Program-made: the position numbers and the translations under genes | Origin: Oasisia sp. SBJ-2009 | Taxonomy: Eukaryota > Annelida > Polychaeta > Sabellida > Siboglinidae | Reading direction: 5' to 3' | Assembly: GCA_964017155.1 (NCBI GenBank) | Contig: OZ024861.1 | Coordinates: forward strand, 16,797,783-16,861,782 | Length of the DNA stretch: 64,000 bases | The notes under the pieces: generated by a model | Told to the model about the DNA's origin: nothing | Database searches by the model: none | Seen by the model: only the letters and a program-made list of their open reading frames with translations | Shown here: piece by piece, positions 52,366 to 62,880 of the stretch | How positions within the stretch are numbered: the stretch's first letter is position 1 | How the letters are laid out: every line of letters starts with the position of its first letter

Positions 52366-53174
52366 AGCGTTGTGTGTGTGTTACATTCGCGTGGATTGTT
52401 CTTACGCATATTAATGTTAAGATACATCCAGCGGTGTAACATTGGCCTCTTATTCAAGTTGCTTTTCATGTGCCTTATTTTAGCATCATATTGTGACATT
52501 ACTTACTTTGAAATAGTACTCTTAATGTATCCAAATTGTCCTCATGCGAAAGAAGCTCGCTCGCAATGTTATGATGTTATGTTGCATTTGTTACTGGAAT
52601 AGTTGGCTGCTTTACGCTGTATCCATCCATTTGACATCTTAGTACAAGTACGAGGAAAGTATTCGAACTCTAATCCGTCTTCATTATATCCGTTTTGATC
52701 AATTGTGTAGCGTGAAAGCTAGCCAGACCAAGAGTCTACCTGAAACGATTTAACGATTTAATTGTTTTCTCGCATGTGTGAGAAGTGTACCATTAAAATG
52801 AATGTCCGCTCGCAGTATTTTATCATACACACCTATCTGTTGCATGCTATCTTTGATTCTCCCGGTGAACAGCTTACCTTATCAACTACATCACCGCGTT
52901 ATAATGCACGAAGTGACTGTACTCGATATAAACCGAGGCTTCCCTCACTGTCAAGTGGTTGTCCCCGCGTCGCCAGTCTTCCCATCGTTGGGTCTGATCG
53001 GTCAGTGATGCTGCCAGAAGTCGGCAACCATGGACACCAGTTCACCAGGCGAAGACACCTGAAACAAAAACAATAAATAGAGCGTTACAATATGTACGGC
53101 AACTAAATACGTTAAAACCAGTTCCCCCAGTTTGTACACATCCTCGCATTATATCACCCCACTGGTGTCAAAGG
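52366..53174 (-). repeat. Diverged inverted copy of part of the macrosatellite monomer
   Basis: Reverse-complemented, this stretch follows the monomer from TTTGACACCAGTGGGGTGAT (53174 downwards) through ATTGTAACGCTC and TTTCAGGTGTCT. It continues past CTGGCAGCATCACTGACCGA, GACTGGCGACGCGG and ACCGGGAGAATCAAA to AGCTTTCACGCTA, and further to AATGTCACAATATGATG, AAGAGGCC and GTATCTTAACAT. Many substitutions and indels separate it from the array, in contrast to the near-identity among array units. It lacks the CRE/ETS/YY1 block. It starts directly at the last array base, so the array end is a tail-to-tail inverted junction. Confidence 0.85.
52886..53058 (-). pseudogene. Exon-like frame in the inverted copy, counterpart of the monomer exon
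   Basis: After an acceptor-like TTTGTTTCAG (ends 53059) the sequence reads VSSPGEL and then shifts frame relative to the array by a 4-base length difference. The frame from 53017 to 52886 encodes 43 residues: LAASLTDQTQRWEDWRRG, then DNHLTVREASVYIEYSHF, then VHYNAVM and a stop. The array frame has LAALLTDQARLCEDWRRG at the same place. Of the base differences in this core, three are synonymous. The protein family is not recognised. It is probably a relic of a coding exon, broken at its 5' side. Confidence 0.4.
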
Positions 53175-53612
53175 CATGAACACTGATGACACTGTTTGAG
53201 GTAAGACAACGTTGAAGGTTATTCAATGTCTATGTTGTGTCACTCATTGGAGTGGCATGGATTATGCAACGATATGTCATACTATTTTGGATAATTTGGG
53301 TAAAATGCCAATAAAATAAAACATATTTTGCATGTCTGCATCTCCAGTCATTACATTTATAAAACTATTCCCTGCCAAATTTGAATACCATAAACTGGTG
53401 TGGAGAGAGAGAGAGCTAGTTTATGTACATATAATTGGTAACTTAAAGGTTACCAATCATTTCGTTTTGCCCATCGCCAATCCTTTTCTTTCATGTCCCG
53501 TCGCGTTTTATATAATTAGGTGAAGTAATAAGCGCAGTTTGCTTAATAAAAGAACTATTAATTTTTTTTGTAATCGTATAAAAAAAACAATCAGCGTTAC
53601 ACCGGGTAGCAG
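53175..53612. other. Intergenic or intronic, no gene seen
   Basis: AT-rich sequence with a short GA run at 53403-53414. No frame or repeat that can be supported. Confidence 0.6.
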
Positions 53613-53761
53613 ACCAAAGCCGATCACGTTGGCAACAGCTGGCGCCATTTGTTTGAACTGGGCGGTCACGTGCAGAATCCGAGATCAGGCTTCCAGGCAC
53701 ACATCAACACCAACCACGTGGTTTGGCAGTGGCGCTTTCGAAGACGAAGCCGAAGTCGAAG
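53613..53761 (+). CDS. Possible internal coding exon, unknown protein
   Basis: Between AGCAG (acceptor AG 53611-53612) and AAG|GTATGT (donor GT at 53762) lies a 149-bp open stretch. One frame reads TKADHVGNSWRHLFELGG, then HVQNPRSGFQAHINTNHV, then VWQWRFRRRSRSR. A second frame is open as well, so frame choice is uncertain. GC content is higher than the surroundings. The polypyrimidine tract before the acceptor is weak and no partner exon is visible. It could be a remnant of the same gene as the EGF exon at 1782-2042, which would place the macrosatellite in an intron. That is speculation. Confidence 0.25.
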
Positions 53762-54764
53762 GTATGTATAGTTTTGCCGTTGGCACCATAAACGCATATG
53801 GCAATGTATTAATCACGAGAATGAACTAATAATAGTAACTATGAGTACGACTGTATCAGAGCATTTCGCAATCGCTGCGTTTACATGTGATGCCTGATGT
53901 GATGAGAACCGACACTGACGAGGCAGTGGGCGCCCCGATGCAGTGCCAGTGTCAGTGACGCTGTAACTCGAAACAGAAAAGCCAGTAGCAGCGGACATCA
54001 TATTAATTTGATATATACATAGGTATATATTGCCCATGACTGTGCTAGATAGCGAACAAAAAAAGTATTTACTGTGAAAGAATGTGTCAGTGCCATAGTA
54101 AAGAACGTCAAGATACACGATACGTAAAATTGGTGTACCGTGACCGTGTGGCAATTATGGACTGCGCACTGCAACGAACTTGGCTCTCCTTAAGGGAGGG
54201 AGCAATACTGTTTCACATCATAACAGCATGTCAAACACACACTACATTGAATATTAAGTTATGATGGTTGTAAATATTATAAAATATGTAACACGTTTTA
54301 TTTGTAAGTTTTACATCGTAGTATGCAAATGAATTAAAATGTCCTTTGCTTTGACTAGTAGGTCTAGGGATATACCTAATTACCTACGGCTATGACTGTG
54401 CGATGTATCATTTTTCTTTTCGACAGACACCGTCCAGCTATCATTGTATTAGTAAACAATTGGCTTATGTTATATTGAATACAGTTATCATAGGCATGGC
54501 ATACCGAAGAGCCCCCACATGGGAACGACAATCACAGTTGGTAACAAGTGCCATAGTAGGGGCTTACTTACGAAGTTGATTAGCCATACTTGTACATATA
54601 CCAACAAAAAGGCTGGCGTACTCGATCCTCCACGATTGCATTTGACAAAATCATGTCACGTCTACGGTGACAATGTCATATTCATTGCATCACGCATTTA
54701 CTGGGTTAAATATGCATGCTTGTCCTCTGTTTATTTGTGGCAATATTATGAATAAACTGTATGT
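53762..54764. other. About 1 kb without recognisable gene
   Basis: Only short shadow frames. No splice-bounded frame, terminal repeats or tandem repeat was seen. Confidence 0.6.
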
Positions 54765-55556
54765 CGTCCGTCCGTCCGTCCGTCCGTCCGTCCGTCCGTC
54801 CGTCCGTCCGTCCGTCCGTCCGTCCGTCCGTCCGTCCGTCCGTCCGTCCGTCCGTCCGTCCGTCCGTCCGTCCGTCCGTCCGTCCGTCCGTCCGTCCGTC
54901 CGTCCGTCCGTCCGTCCGTCCGTCCGTCCGTCCGTCCGTCCGTCCGTCCGTCCGTCCGTCCGTCCGTCCGTCCGTCCGTCCGTCCGTCCGTCCGTCCGTC
55001 CGTCCGTCCGTCCGTCCGTCCGTCCGTCCGTCCGTCCGTCCGTCCGTCCGTCCGTCCGTCCGTCCGTCCGTCCGTCCGTCCGTCCGTCCGTCCGTCCGTC
55101 CGTCCGTCCGTCCGTCCGTCCGTCCGTCCGTCCGTCCGTCCGTCCGTCCGTCCGTCCGTCCGTCCGTCCGTCCGTCCGTCCGGTCCGGTCCGGTCCGGTC
55201 CGGTCCGGTCCGTCCGGTCCGGTCCGGTCCGGTCCGGTCCGGTCCGGTCCGGTCCGGTCCGGTCCGGTCCGGTCCGTGCGTCCGTGCGTCCGTGCGTCCG
55301 TGCGTCCGTGCGTCCGTGCGTCCGTGCGTCCGTGCGTCCGTGCGTCCGTGCGTCCGTGCGTCCGTGCGTCCGTGCGTCCGTGCGTCCGTGCGTCCGTGCG
55401 TCCGTGCGTCCGTGCGTCCGTGCGTCCGTGCGTCCGTGCGTCCGTGCGTCCGTGCGTCCGTGCGTCCGTGCGTCCGTGCGTCCGTGCGTCCGTGCGTCCG
55501 TGCGTCCGTGCGTCCGTGCGTCCGTGCGTGCGTGCGTGCGTCCGTCCGTCCGTCCG

Positions 55557-55592
<36 letters not shown>

Positions 55593-55746
55593 TCCGTCCG
55601 TCCGTCCGTCCGTTCGTTCCGTTCCGTTCCGTTCCGTTCCGTTCCGTTCCGTTCCGTTCCGTTCCGTTCCGTTCCGTGCGTCCGTGCGTCCGTGCGTCCG
55701 TGCGTCCGTGCGTCCGTGCGTCCGTGCGTCCGTGCGTCCGTGCGTC
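54765..55746. repeat. Compound microsatellite built on CCGT, 980 bp
   Basis: The repeat unit changes along the tract. It is (CCGT)n, about 104 copies, to 55180; (CCGGT)n to about 55275 with one CCGT interruption near 55211; (CCGTGCGT)n, about 31 copies, to about 55527; alternating (GCGT)n and (CCGT)n to about 55612; (CCGTT)n to about 55676; then (CCGTGCGT)n again to 55746. Long frames on both strands (RPSV, RTDG, RPCVRAS repeats) result from absence of stop codons in these units and are not genes. Confidence 0.98.
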
Positions 55747-56545
55747 AATGTCCTCCTAATGGGGTTTCACTGTGATGTAAATTTGCGTGTCGTCAGCATA
55801 AAAGTGCGACATCAAGTTGTTGTTCCGAATGATTTTTGATAATGGTGCTGCATAGATAGAAAACAACTGCGGACCAGGTACGGAACCTTGAGGAACCCCA
55901 CACGTAAGGGGCGAGCAGGTGACGCAGAACCATTAATGTGGATAGCTTGAACTCTGTCACTCATATACGATTTAAACCAATTAAGTGCAGTTTGGCATGT
56001 AGAAACATTAATGTGGACAGCTTGAACTCTGTCACTCATATACGATTTAAACCATTTAAGTGCAGTTTGCCCCACTCCAACATCATGTGACAGTCTATGC
56101 AACATGACATCGTGGTCCACAGTGTCAAATGCAGCCGACAAGTCCAGTAGTAACATGATGACAATGGTCTGGTTGTCAATTGCACGCAGGATGTCATTCT
56201 GTACACAGACAAGAGCCGTCTCGACGCTGTGGTTTGGCTTGTATGCAGACTGGTTGGGCACGCAGAGATTACACTCAGACATGTGAGCCGACAGTCTCGC
56301 GGCAACAACGCGCTCTATTGTCTTCGACAAGTATGGCAGATTGGACACAGGTCTGTAGTTGTTCAAGATGTCCTTATCTAGGCCTGGCTTCTTGATTATA
56401 AGTCGTACGTGTGCTCTCTTCATGCGAGAAGGCATTACTCCTGTCCTCAGAGACATGTTAACAATGGTGGTGAGAACAGGTATAATTTCATGCGCACAGT
56501 CTCTAAGTATATATCACACAACCTTGCGAACGTGGGAGAGTTTCG
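55747..56545 (-). mobile_element. Non-LTR retrotransposon (LINE) reverse-transcriptase fragment
   Basis: The - strand encodes the RT domain of an L2/CR1-like LINE. In order it shows AHEIIPVLTTIVNMSLRTG, NNYRPVSNLPYLSKTIERVV (56340-56280 region), LLLDLSAAFDTVDHDV (motif A), WFKSYMSDRVQ, GVPQGSVPGPQLFSIY (motif B, in another frame) and FYADDTQIYI (motif C, YADD at 55800-55789). One frameshift lies near 55910 between motifs A and B. A 75-bp direct duplication (55931-56005 and 56006-56080) repeats the WFKSYMSDRVQ part in frame. It ends abruptly at the CCGT microsatellite, and endonuclease and C-terminal parts are missing. Dead element. Confidence 0.92.
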
Positions 56546-56835
56546 ATTATTGAGCGAAATGTCGACCAGTGGTGAACTGGTACAGTGTTATTCTGCCTCT
56601 AAGCGACATAGATATATGTTATTTATACTATAAAAAACAACTAATGTGTTTAACCTACATGGATAAAGGTTGCGCAAGCGCATATGATTTATACATCAAC
56701 TACACGGACAACTTGGGCGGTTGTACATACTGTGAGAGGTAAAGCATATATCAATCGCCGATCATCACGTGTGTGTAAAAATTATGTTATTCTTTATGAC
56801 CGGACATTTTACATCTTTGACTTGACGTTACACGA

Positions 56836-57441
56836 ATGAAATACGCAATGAATAATGGTTCTCAATCAGTTAGTCCATTGAAGTGGAACGAATTATCTGA
56901 CGTAAAATCAGCTGTAATTTGTGTAATAATTGTACTTAACGTGATACTGAACTCGCTCGTGATCGCTGTCATCATACGTTACCCACAGCTACGAGAAGAT
57001 CGCACCACCCTATTCATGTTCTCGCTGTCGGTGTCCGACCTCGCTGGCGGGTGTACCTTCATGCCCATCAGCGCCGCCCTGTGCTCCGGGAAATTGCAGG
57101 GGGTCATCGATGAAGTGGGTTTCCTTCAGAAAACACACGCGTTTCCGAGATGGTGGTTTGGTTACAATTCGATACACAAACTGTGTTGGCTGACAATCTC
57201 CAAAGCTATCGTCATCTTGAAACCTTTCAAAGTGGAGCAATTTCTCACTCGAACACGTTGCTACACAATCATTGGAATTAATTGGATTATTGGCTGCCTG
57301 CTTGCTATGGGAAACTTCACAGTGAACCTAACGTGGAATTCGGTATCATGTTCTTATAGCATGCAGAAAGATCGCTATGTGAAAGCAAGTAGGATGGTGT
57401 CTGTGGTATTGGCCTTGGGATTGCCGACGACCGAAGTTTGA
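56836..57441 (+). pseudogene. Truncated rhodopsin-like 7TM receptor, TM1 to start of TM5
   Basis: 201 residues, closely similar to the intact receptor at 59976-60998. Visible are TM1 with NSLVIAVI (N39), TM2 with SLSVSDLAGG (D68), TM3 ending ISKAIVI, and TM4 with INWIIGCLLA. The shared block YPQLREDRTTLFMFSLSVSD is also present. The frame stops at LGLPTTEV, exactly at the TM5 proline, because about 560 bp of coding sequence and part of the 3' flank found in the second gene are missing here. TM5 to TM7 are gone, so a working receptor is not expected. The second in-frame Met (56848, MNNGS) aligns better with the second gene than the first. Intronless. It could still be transcribed. Confidence 0.85.
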
Positions 57442-58314
57442 ATCGTATAAGGACAGTGACACTATCTTGCATTATCTTAGAGTTAATATAATGGCAATGA
57501 CAGCAGCATGCTTGATTCAGTTGTGTTAGTGTCTTGATTTTAGTTATGCTGCTAACAAACTCGCCTTGCGTCATGTTTTCAAATAGTAAATTACCATCAG
57601 GGAGATGTCTAAAAGTTCCATTAGCTAGAAGGAATCTTTTCAAACAATCGTTCTTAACGGCAGCCATTTTAATTATGAATGCTCACTTTTAATGTACTGT
57701 ATACAACTTAATTAACATAGGAAAAAATGAGTGATGTTATGACTTATTTATTTATTTATCTATTATTTATTCAATCGACATACTGTGCCTATTATCTTAG
57801 TCTTATTTATTTATGTTTATTTACCAATGCTTGGTTCATATTATTATTTTTATTATATTGTGTCTTGTACATATAACCTTTAAAGGAATATTACTTGTTT
57901 ATTTAGTTTGAATATATTCTATCTGTTTATTGTACTTATTAATATATTTAATGTTGTAACGTTTCTCATTTAATTATTATTATTATTATCATTATTGTTT
58001 GTATTACTAGAATTACATCATATTGTAATACTCTACATGGATCACCAATGTTATTATTGGCATTGTAATGTGTATCTGAAGACACCATCTCTGTTTTAAA
58101 GTAATGTTTATAACGACAATAAACTCTGTTGAATATTGAATCTTGTATGAAATCAATTTGTTCTATCTGTTCTAACATAGAACGTGTCTGTTCAACACAT
58201 GGCTAGCTACGAATGTACTAATTGAACCTACGAATGTTCTTTGAATGAGAGGGTAAATAGATAGATGGGGAACAACAACAAAATTGACTGCCACAGAAAA
58301 GCTCGCTCGCACCA
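57442..58314 (+). other. 3' flank of copy A, no gene seen
   Basis: AT-rich, with TTTA-rich runs (57744-57785) and an AATAAA at about 58119. Its parts align with 61260-61750 and 62880-63170 in copy B. Confidence 0.6.
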
Positions 58315-58372
58315 ATATATAAGACATATCAACACAATATATATACGTCATATATAAGACATATCAACACAA
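58315..58372. repeat. 23-bp direct repeat, two copies
   Basis: ATATATAAGACATATCAACAC is present at 58315 and again at 58350, separated by 12 bases. Confidence 0.8.
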
Positions 58373-58659
58373 CTACGCTTTATCTAATATTTTCTGACGA
58401 CTTATGTAAACTGTATACTTCCACATAATCAACTCCACAATGTGTTTATTAATTATGTCAGTCAATCGATGATATAGCCGTTTCTTTCATAATCCATATT
58501 TTATTACGTAGCAGCTAACGTCTGTCATCATCAATGGTTATTGCCTTGCTGGTCTTTTATGCTATCTGTTTTAAAGTCGTTATTCAAATTACTATTAATT
58601 GTCATCAATATAAATGATTGATCATACTTATGAACCGATTTGGACATCAGTCAGACTAC

Positions 58660-58985
58660 ACCAACGAAGCCAGCTTTGCAATAGACGTTTTTGTATATAA
58701 TCGACTCCCGGAAAGACTTAGTAAAGAAACATCCAAAATAACATTTCTGAGAGTCTGATTACACATTGAAGATATATAGATTCTTGTAAGAATCTATTCG
58801 ATTGGAATTTATTTTTCGTTATTATTGAATATTGATGTGTTAGAAAAGACGAGGGGTAAATTGTACTCGGTATTTTAGTTATGTAGTAGCAATGTCGTTA
58901 TGTTATGTTGTGTTATGTAAATATTTACCACAATAATTCCCTCTTTGGGGGACTATTAAAGGTTATTGTATTGTATATGCATATT
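58660..58985 (+). mobile_element. Probable LINE 3' end remnant
   Basis: A translated stretch VYNRLPERLSKETSKITFLRV (58692 onward) resembles the C-terminal WNxLP...FK segment of CR1-like LINE proteins. It is followed by several stops, an untranslated part, and CCCTCTTTGGGGGACTATTAAAGG with a TATTG-type tail. The gene between copies A and B is otherwise empty. Family assignment is weak. Confidence 0.4.
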
Positions 58986-59712
58986 AGCAAATTGGTACGT
59001 GGTTGGTTCATCGTAAGTATACTTACATATATTTTCGACGAATTGTCAACGTTCTTCCTGGCAGTATTCTTTACGGCATTGACGAAATGGTAGTGACATT
59101 TGCAGTCGATGAAATGTTGAAAACAGTAGTATATATGTATGTGTTGTTCAGTTCGTTACAGGATAGTCATAATATAATAAGCCCGCAAACACAGGATTTG
59201 AGACCTTTTCTCTGCAATAGCCCCGTGTGCCGCCGTATCTTCGTATCAGGGGTGAGCAAAATCGTAACATAAATTTGAGTTAATTCGGCCTCGACTAAAT
59301 ATTACTACCTAATTAATGGCACATTTTGCATCCACGTATTTTAACTGTTGCATATTATGACGTGTATGTTAGCATCAATAATATAAGTAATAACGAGAAA
59401 ACGGAGAAGTAGTAATATTTGTTATTATGAGGACTTCAACTGTTATCTACGTAAAGTGATATACCTGTTCCCTGCTGTTGAAGCATTATTACACGGCATG
59501 GAAGTATGTGATTCTGCTAAGAAGCATAAGACGCATTCACCAGCGTTGGTAGTCGATGAGCGTGTTAGGTGGGTGATTCGATAACGGAAAACTGTCGGGA
59601 GACCGTACATTTAACATAGCGACCGTATCGATTATGTTAATGTCTCCGTACAAAGGCCAACTAATCCACACTTGCTTTTGATTCTTCCGGACAAGGGCAG
59701 TTCAGTTCTAGG
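58986..59712. other. Spacer between the duplicated segments, no gene seen
   Basis: AT-rich. Short frames at 58905-59093 and 59003-59272 have no recognisable motif. Confidence 0.6.
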
Positions 59713-59975
59713 TGATGAAATGGTACAGCGTTACGCTGCATCGAAGGGATACAGCTAATTGTGTTTATATGCTAAAAAAAAGTGTTAACTTGATACACTC
59801 ACTAAAACAGATGTTACGAAAACAAGTATGATTTCTACATCACGTACACGGATAACTTGGACTATGGCATGTGAAGAGATAAGTATTCCGCAGACCGTAT
59901 GCCGATTGCGACGTGTGTCTGTATCATTAGTTATATTATAATACCTTGCGTGTTTATTTGGAAAACAAGTGACGT

Positions 59976-60998
59976 ATGGTTACAACAGTGATCGACGTGA
60001 TGGATAATAGTACTAATTCTACCATTCTCTTTAGCAATGAATTCAGCGATATTATGAACACGAAAGACTACGCTGGCGTAAAATCGACGGTAATCAGTGT
60101 AATAATCATATTGAACATTATTACGAACTCGCTCGTGATCGCTGTTATCGCACGTTACCCTCAGTTACGTGAAGATCGCACGACCCTTTTCATGTTCTCG
60201 CTGTCGGTGTCCGACCTCGCTGCCGGGTGTACCTTCATGCCCATCAGCGCCGCCCTGTGCTCCAGGGCAACGCCGGAAGTCGCCGAAATGGTTGGCCTCC
60301 TTCCGAAAATACACGCCTATATGATGTGGTGGTTTGCGTTCAACTCGATGCATAGTCTGTGTTGGCTGACAATCTCCAAAGCGATCGCCATCCTGAACCC
60401 TTTTAAAGTCGAGCAACTACTCGCTCATAAGCGCTGCTACTTCATCATTGGAGCGTTCTGGGTTATAGGTTGTATGCTTGCTACGATAAATGTCACAGCG
60501 TTAAATGTCATAACGTGGAATACAGAAGTGTGCGTATATCGCATACCGAACGAAAGAACCATGAAGGCGGGTACCATGACATTCTTCGTAATAGCCGTGA
60601 TACTACCGGTCTCTTTAATCATATATTGCACAATACGCATATTTATCGTGGTACTGCGTACTCATCGGCAGATTTCAGTCCTCGAACAGTCGGTTACAGT
60701 TGGTAACAACGCCTTCGGAAACAACGGTTTCGTCACTGTTCAAGCAATACGATCATCCCGAAATATAATCATCATTTGTATCGTGTCACTACTGCTCAGC
60801 ACACCTAACCTAGCCTTTGCTGTTCTAGATAATATCACGAAAACACCATTTCCAGATGTGTTTAGTTTCGCCTGTGTGTGGTTGTTTGAATCAAACACAT
60901 TTCTGAATAGTCTACTGTATATAACTCTGTTCAAGTTAGTAGGACAAAACGTCGTTCACATGTTGTATGCAATAGTCGCCTATATCCGCGCACGATGA
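59976..60998 (+). CDS. Rhodopsin-like (class A) 7TM G protein-coupled receptor, orphan
   Basis: 340 residues in a single exon, a usual length for class A receptors with short termini. It would sit in the plasma membrane and signal through G proteins; the ligand is unknown. N-terminus has glycosylation sequons NST at 11 and 14. TM1 is about 38-60 with N51; TM2 about 70-93 with SDLAAG (D80); TM3 about 112-139. The DRY position reads SKA (134-136). TM4 is about 154-175 with W162; a cysteine in loop 2 is at 186. TM5 is about 197-228 with P211; TM6 about 261-284 with P277 in LSTPNL; TM7 about 296-322 with NSLLY (311-315) in place of NPxxY. The lack of DRY and NPxxY is unusual and suggests altered activation. 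The second Met (residue 9) aligns with the truncated paralogue's MNN and may be the real start. A chemosensory role is possible because such intronless tandem families are common in molluscs, but this is inference. Confidence 0.9.
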   Translation: MVTTVIDVMDNSTNSTILFSNEFSDIMNTKDYAGVKSTVISVIIILNIITNSLVIAVIARYPQLREDRTTLFMFSLSVSDLAAGCTFMPISAALCSRATPEVAEMVGLLPKIHAYMMWWFAFNSMHSLCWLTISKAIAILNPFKVEQLLAHKRCYFIIGAFWVIGCMLATINVTALNVITWNTEVCVYRIPNERTMKAGTMTFFVIAVILPVSLIIYCTIRIFIVVLRTHRQISVLEQSVTVGNNAFGNNGFVTVQAIRSSRNIIIICIVSLLLSTPNLAFAVLDNITKTPFPDVFSFACVWLFESNTFLNSLLYITLFKLVGQNVVHMLYAIVAYIRAR

Positions 60999-61749
60999 TA
61001 TCAGTAGCAAAACGATCGAATGATAATACTTGTAACTTGTACATCCCATGGGATTTTGTTCCGTTTTGGTGACGTTGTCGTAAAATGTATTTTAAGTTGT
61101 AAACAATAGCTTAGCCAATCTATCTTACTTTATAGACATGTCAGCGTTGTAACAAATTTGGTTTCGCTTAATTAATAATAATTTGCGACTGATACTGCAC
61201 ACCTGCGCGGTATTATTAGTTTAGGTATAACTTAAATTAAATGTATTTGCCTACGTATTATTTACAAAGATGGCAACAGCATGCTTGTTATTTGTCTTTG
61301 GTGTGATTTTATCTATGCGTCTTGTGTCAAGTTATGTAACATGAAATTCCCACATGGACATGTCTATAGGTTCCAGTAAGTAGACATAACCTTGACAAAA
61401 AATCGTTTATTCCCACTGCCATTTTAATTATGAATGATACTGTTTAGTGCACAACACAATTCACGTAGGACGAATTGTGTGGTGTCATGACTTACTTATT
61501 TATTTATATTATTTATTCAATCGACATAGTTAGATAATCATTTTTATTTACCTATGTTTACCCATGTTTATTATAATTGATATTATACTAGGTCTTATAA
61601 AAAACGTTTAAAGAAATATTTCTTGCTTATTTGTTGTATGTTCTACCTATTTATTGTACTTATTTGTATAATACTTCTTTTATTAATTCTAATTATTTTA
61701 ATGCTGATTATTTTTATAATTGCTATTATTATTGTTATTTTAACAGGTC
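60999..61749 (+). other. 3' flank of the receptor gene
   Basis: AT-rich, aligned in its distal half with the 3' flank of copy A (GCCATTTTAATTATGAATG at about 61420). No second gene seen. Confidence 0.6.
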
Positions 61750-62344
61750 TTATCAACTGTATCATGGATCTGTTTCACTAACATTTGTAAGTGCTCTCAA
61801 CACCGAATTTTATACATAAAATCGGAAGTACTCCTTAAGTAGGATCAAAATGAAAATTTGCGTTTCACAATCATTTCATCCTGTTTCCGGTCCATAAAAA
61901 TGCACCTAGAAAAGCAAATGTCTAAGAGTACGCTATTCACTGACCTACATTAAAGGTATTAGTTATATAGAGATCAGTGATGTCATACAACCCTTTGAAA
62001 CAAAAAATATACATGACAAACAGGTAGAATTCGCTAACTGTATATTAATTGAAGTCCACTTTCATGCAGATATTATACAGTTGTCGACAGCCAAATACGT
62101 TTTCAAAAAGTTAGCGAGTATAAGTGTGCTAAACTAAGACTTGTCTACACGACATTAGCGTCTTGACCCGTTGACGCAACATACGAGTTTGTCTGAGGTT
62201 CAAGCTTGTTGTGGTATATACTTCAGTGTATGAGTACATATAGGCTGAATCAAAGGTAAACTGCAATCACGTAAACTGAAATGTTTCAACAGCGACGCTC
62301 CCACTAAATGTTTACACAGGGTGTGCGTGTGTGTGTCTGTGTGT

Positions 62345-62386
<42 letters not shown>

Positions 62387-62553
62387 GTGTGCGTGTGCGT
62401 GTGCGCGTGTGCGGGTGGGCGTGTGGGCGTGTGCGTGTGTGTGAGTGCGCGTGTATGTGCCTGTGTTTGTGCGTGATTGCGTGTGTGTGTGCGTGCGTGC
62501 GTGCGTGCGTGTGTGTGATGTGAGTGTGTGTATATATATATATATATATATAA

Positions 62554-62597
<44 letters not shown>

Positions 62598-62880
62598 CAA
62601 TAATGCGTCGGGTGCTTTTATACGATTGCGTTTTAAATATTTGCCCGGCAAGTACAAAGTCATAATTTGTTGACAAATTATCGGTGAGGCGTATTTTTAA
62701 ATAATATATTAAATGCTTGTTTTACCAAATTGTACCAACTGTATAGATTATCGAATAGCATGATGGCAAAAATGCTTCGTAGCTTACGATTTCCTTAAGG
62801 ATCAAATTAGTGGAACGCATTTTGAATTTTCTTCTTACATTTTTCTGTTTATGGGTGGGTTTACCTTAAGAGTTCTTTAT
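61750..62880. other. Stretch present only in copy B, contains a microsatellite
   Basis: Copy A passes directly from its ATT-rich run (57975-58000) to GGATCACCAATG, while copy B has about 1.1 kb more. No coding motif, terminal repeat or target duplication was found. It could be an insertion in B or a deletion in A. Confidence 0.55.
62320..62595. repeat. Compound (TG)n / (TA)n microsatellite
   Basis: TG-rich tract with GCG and GGG variants, a (TA)n core at 62531-62566, then pure TG to 62595. Frames across it are spurious. Confidence 0.97.

Larger units (their letters stand above)
56570..58565 (+). repeat. Segmental duplication, copy A (receptor gene plus flanks)
   Basis: The sequence from GGTACAGTGTTATTCTGC to GCCTTGCTGGTCTT corresponds to copy B at 59713-63905. 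Shared landmarks include AACTACACGGACAACTTGG, GCCATTTTAATTATGAATG, TTATTTATTCAATCGACATA and CAACACATGGCTAG. Another is GGGGAACAACAACAAAATTG. Copy A is shorter because it lost the 3' half of the receptor and lacks the two insertions of copy B. Confidence 0.85.

Noticed and set aside
53813..54264. Frames of 60-113 residues beyond the possible exon
   Set aside because: No motif, no splice context and overlapping frames on both strands.
54667..55839. Open frames of 390, 352 and 332 residues made of RPSV, RTDG and RPCVRAS repeats
   Set aside because: They are open on both strands because the CCGT-type units contain no stop codon. Pure microsatellite translation, not genes.
57966..59272. Small frames between the receptor genes (57966-58178, 58905-59093, 59003-59272)
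   Set aside because: AT-rich chance frames. One part is better explained as a LINE tail.
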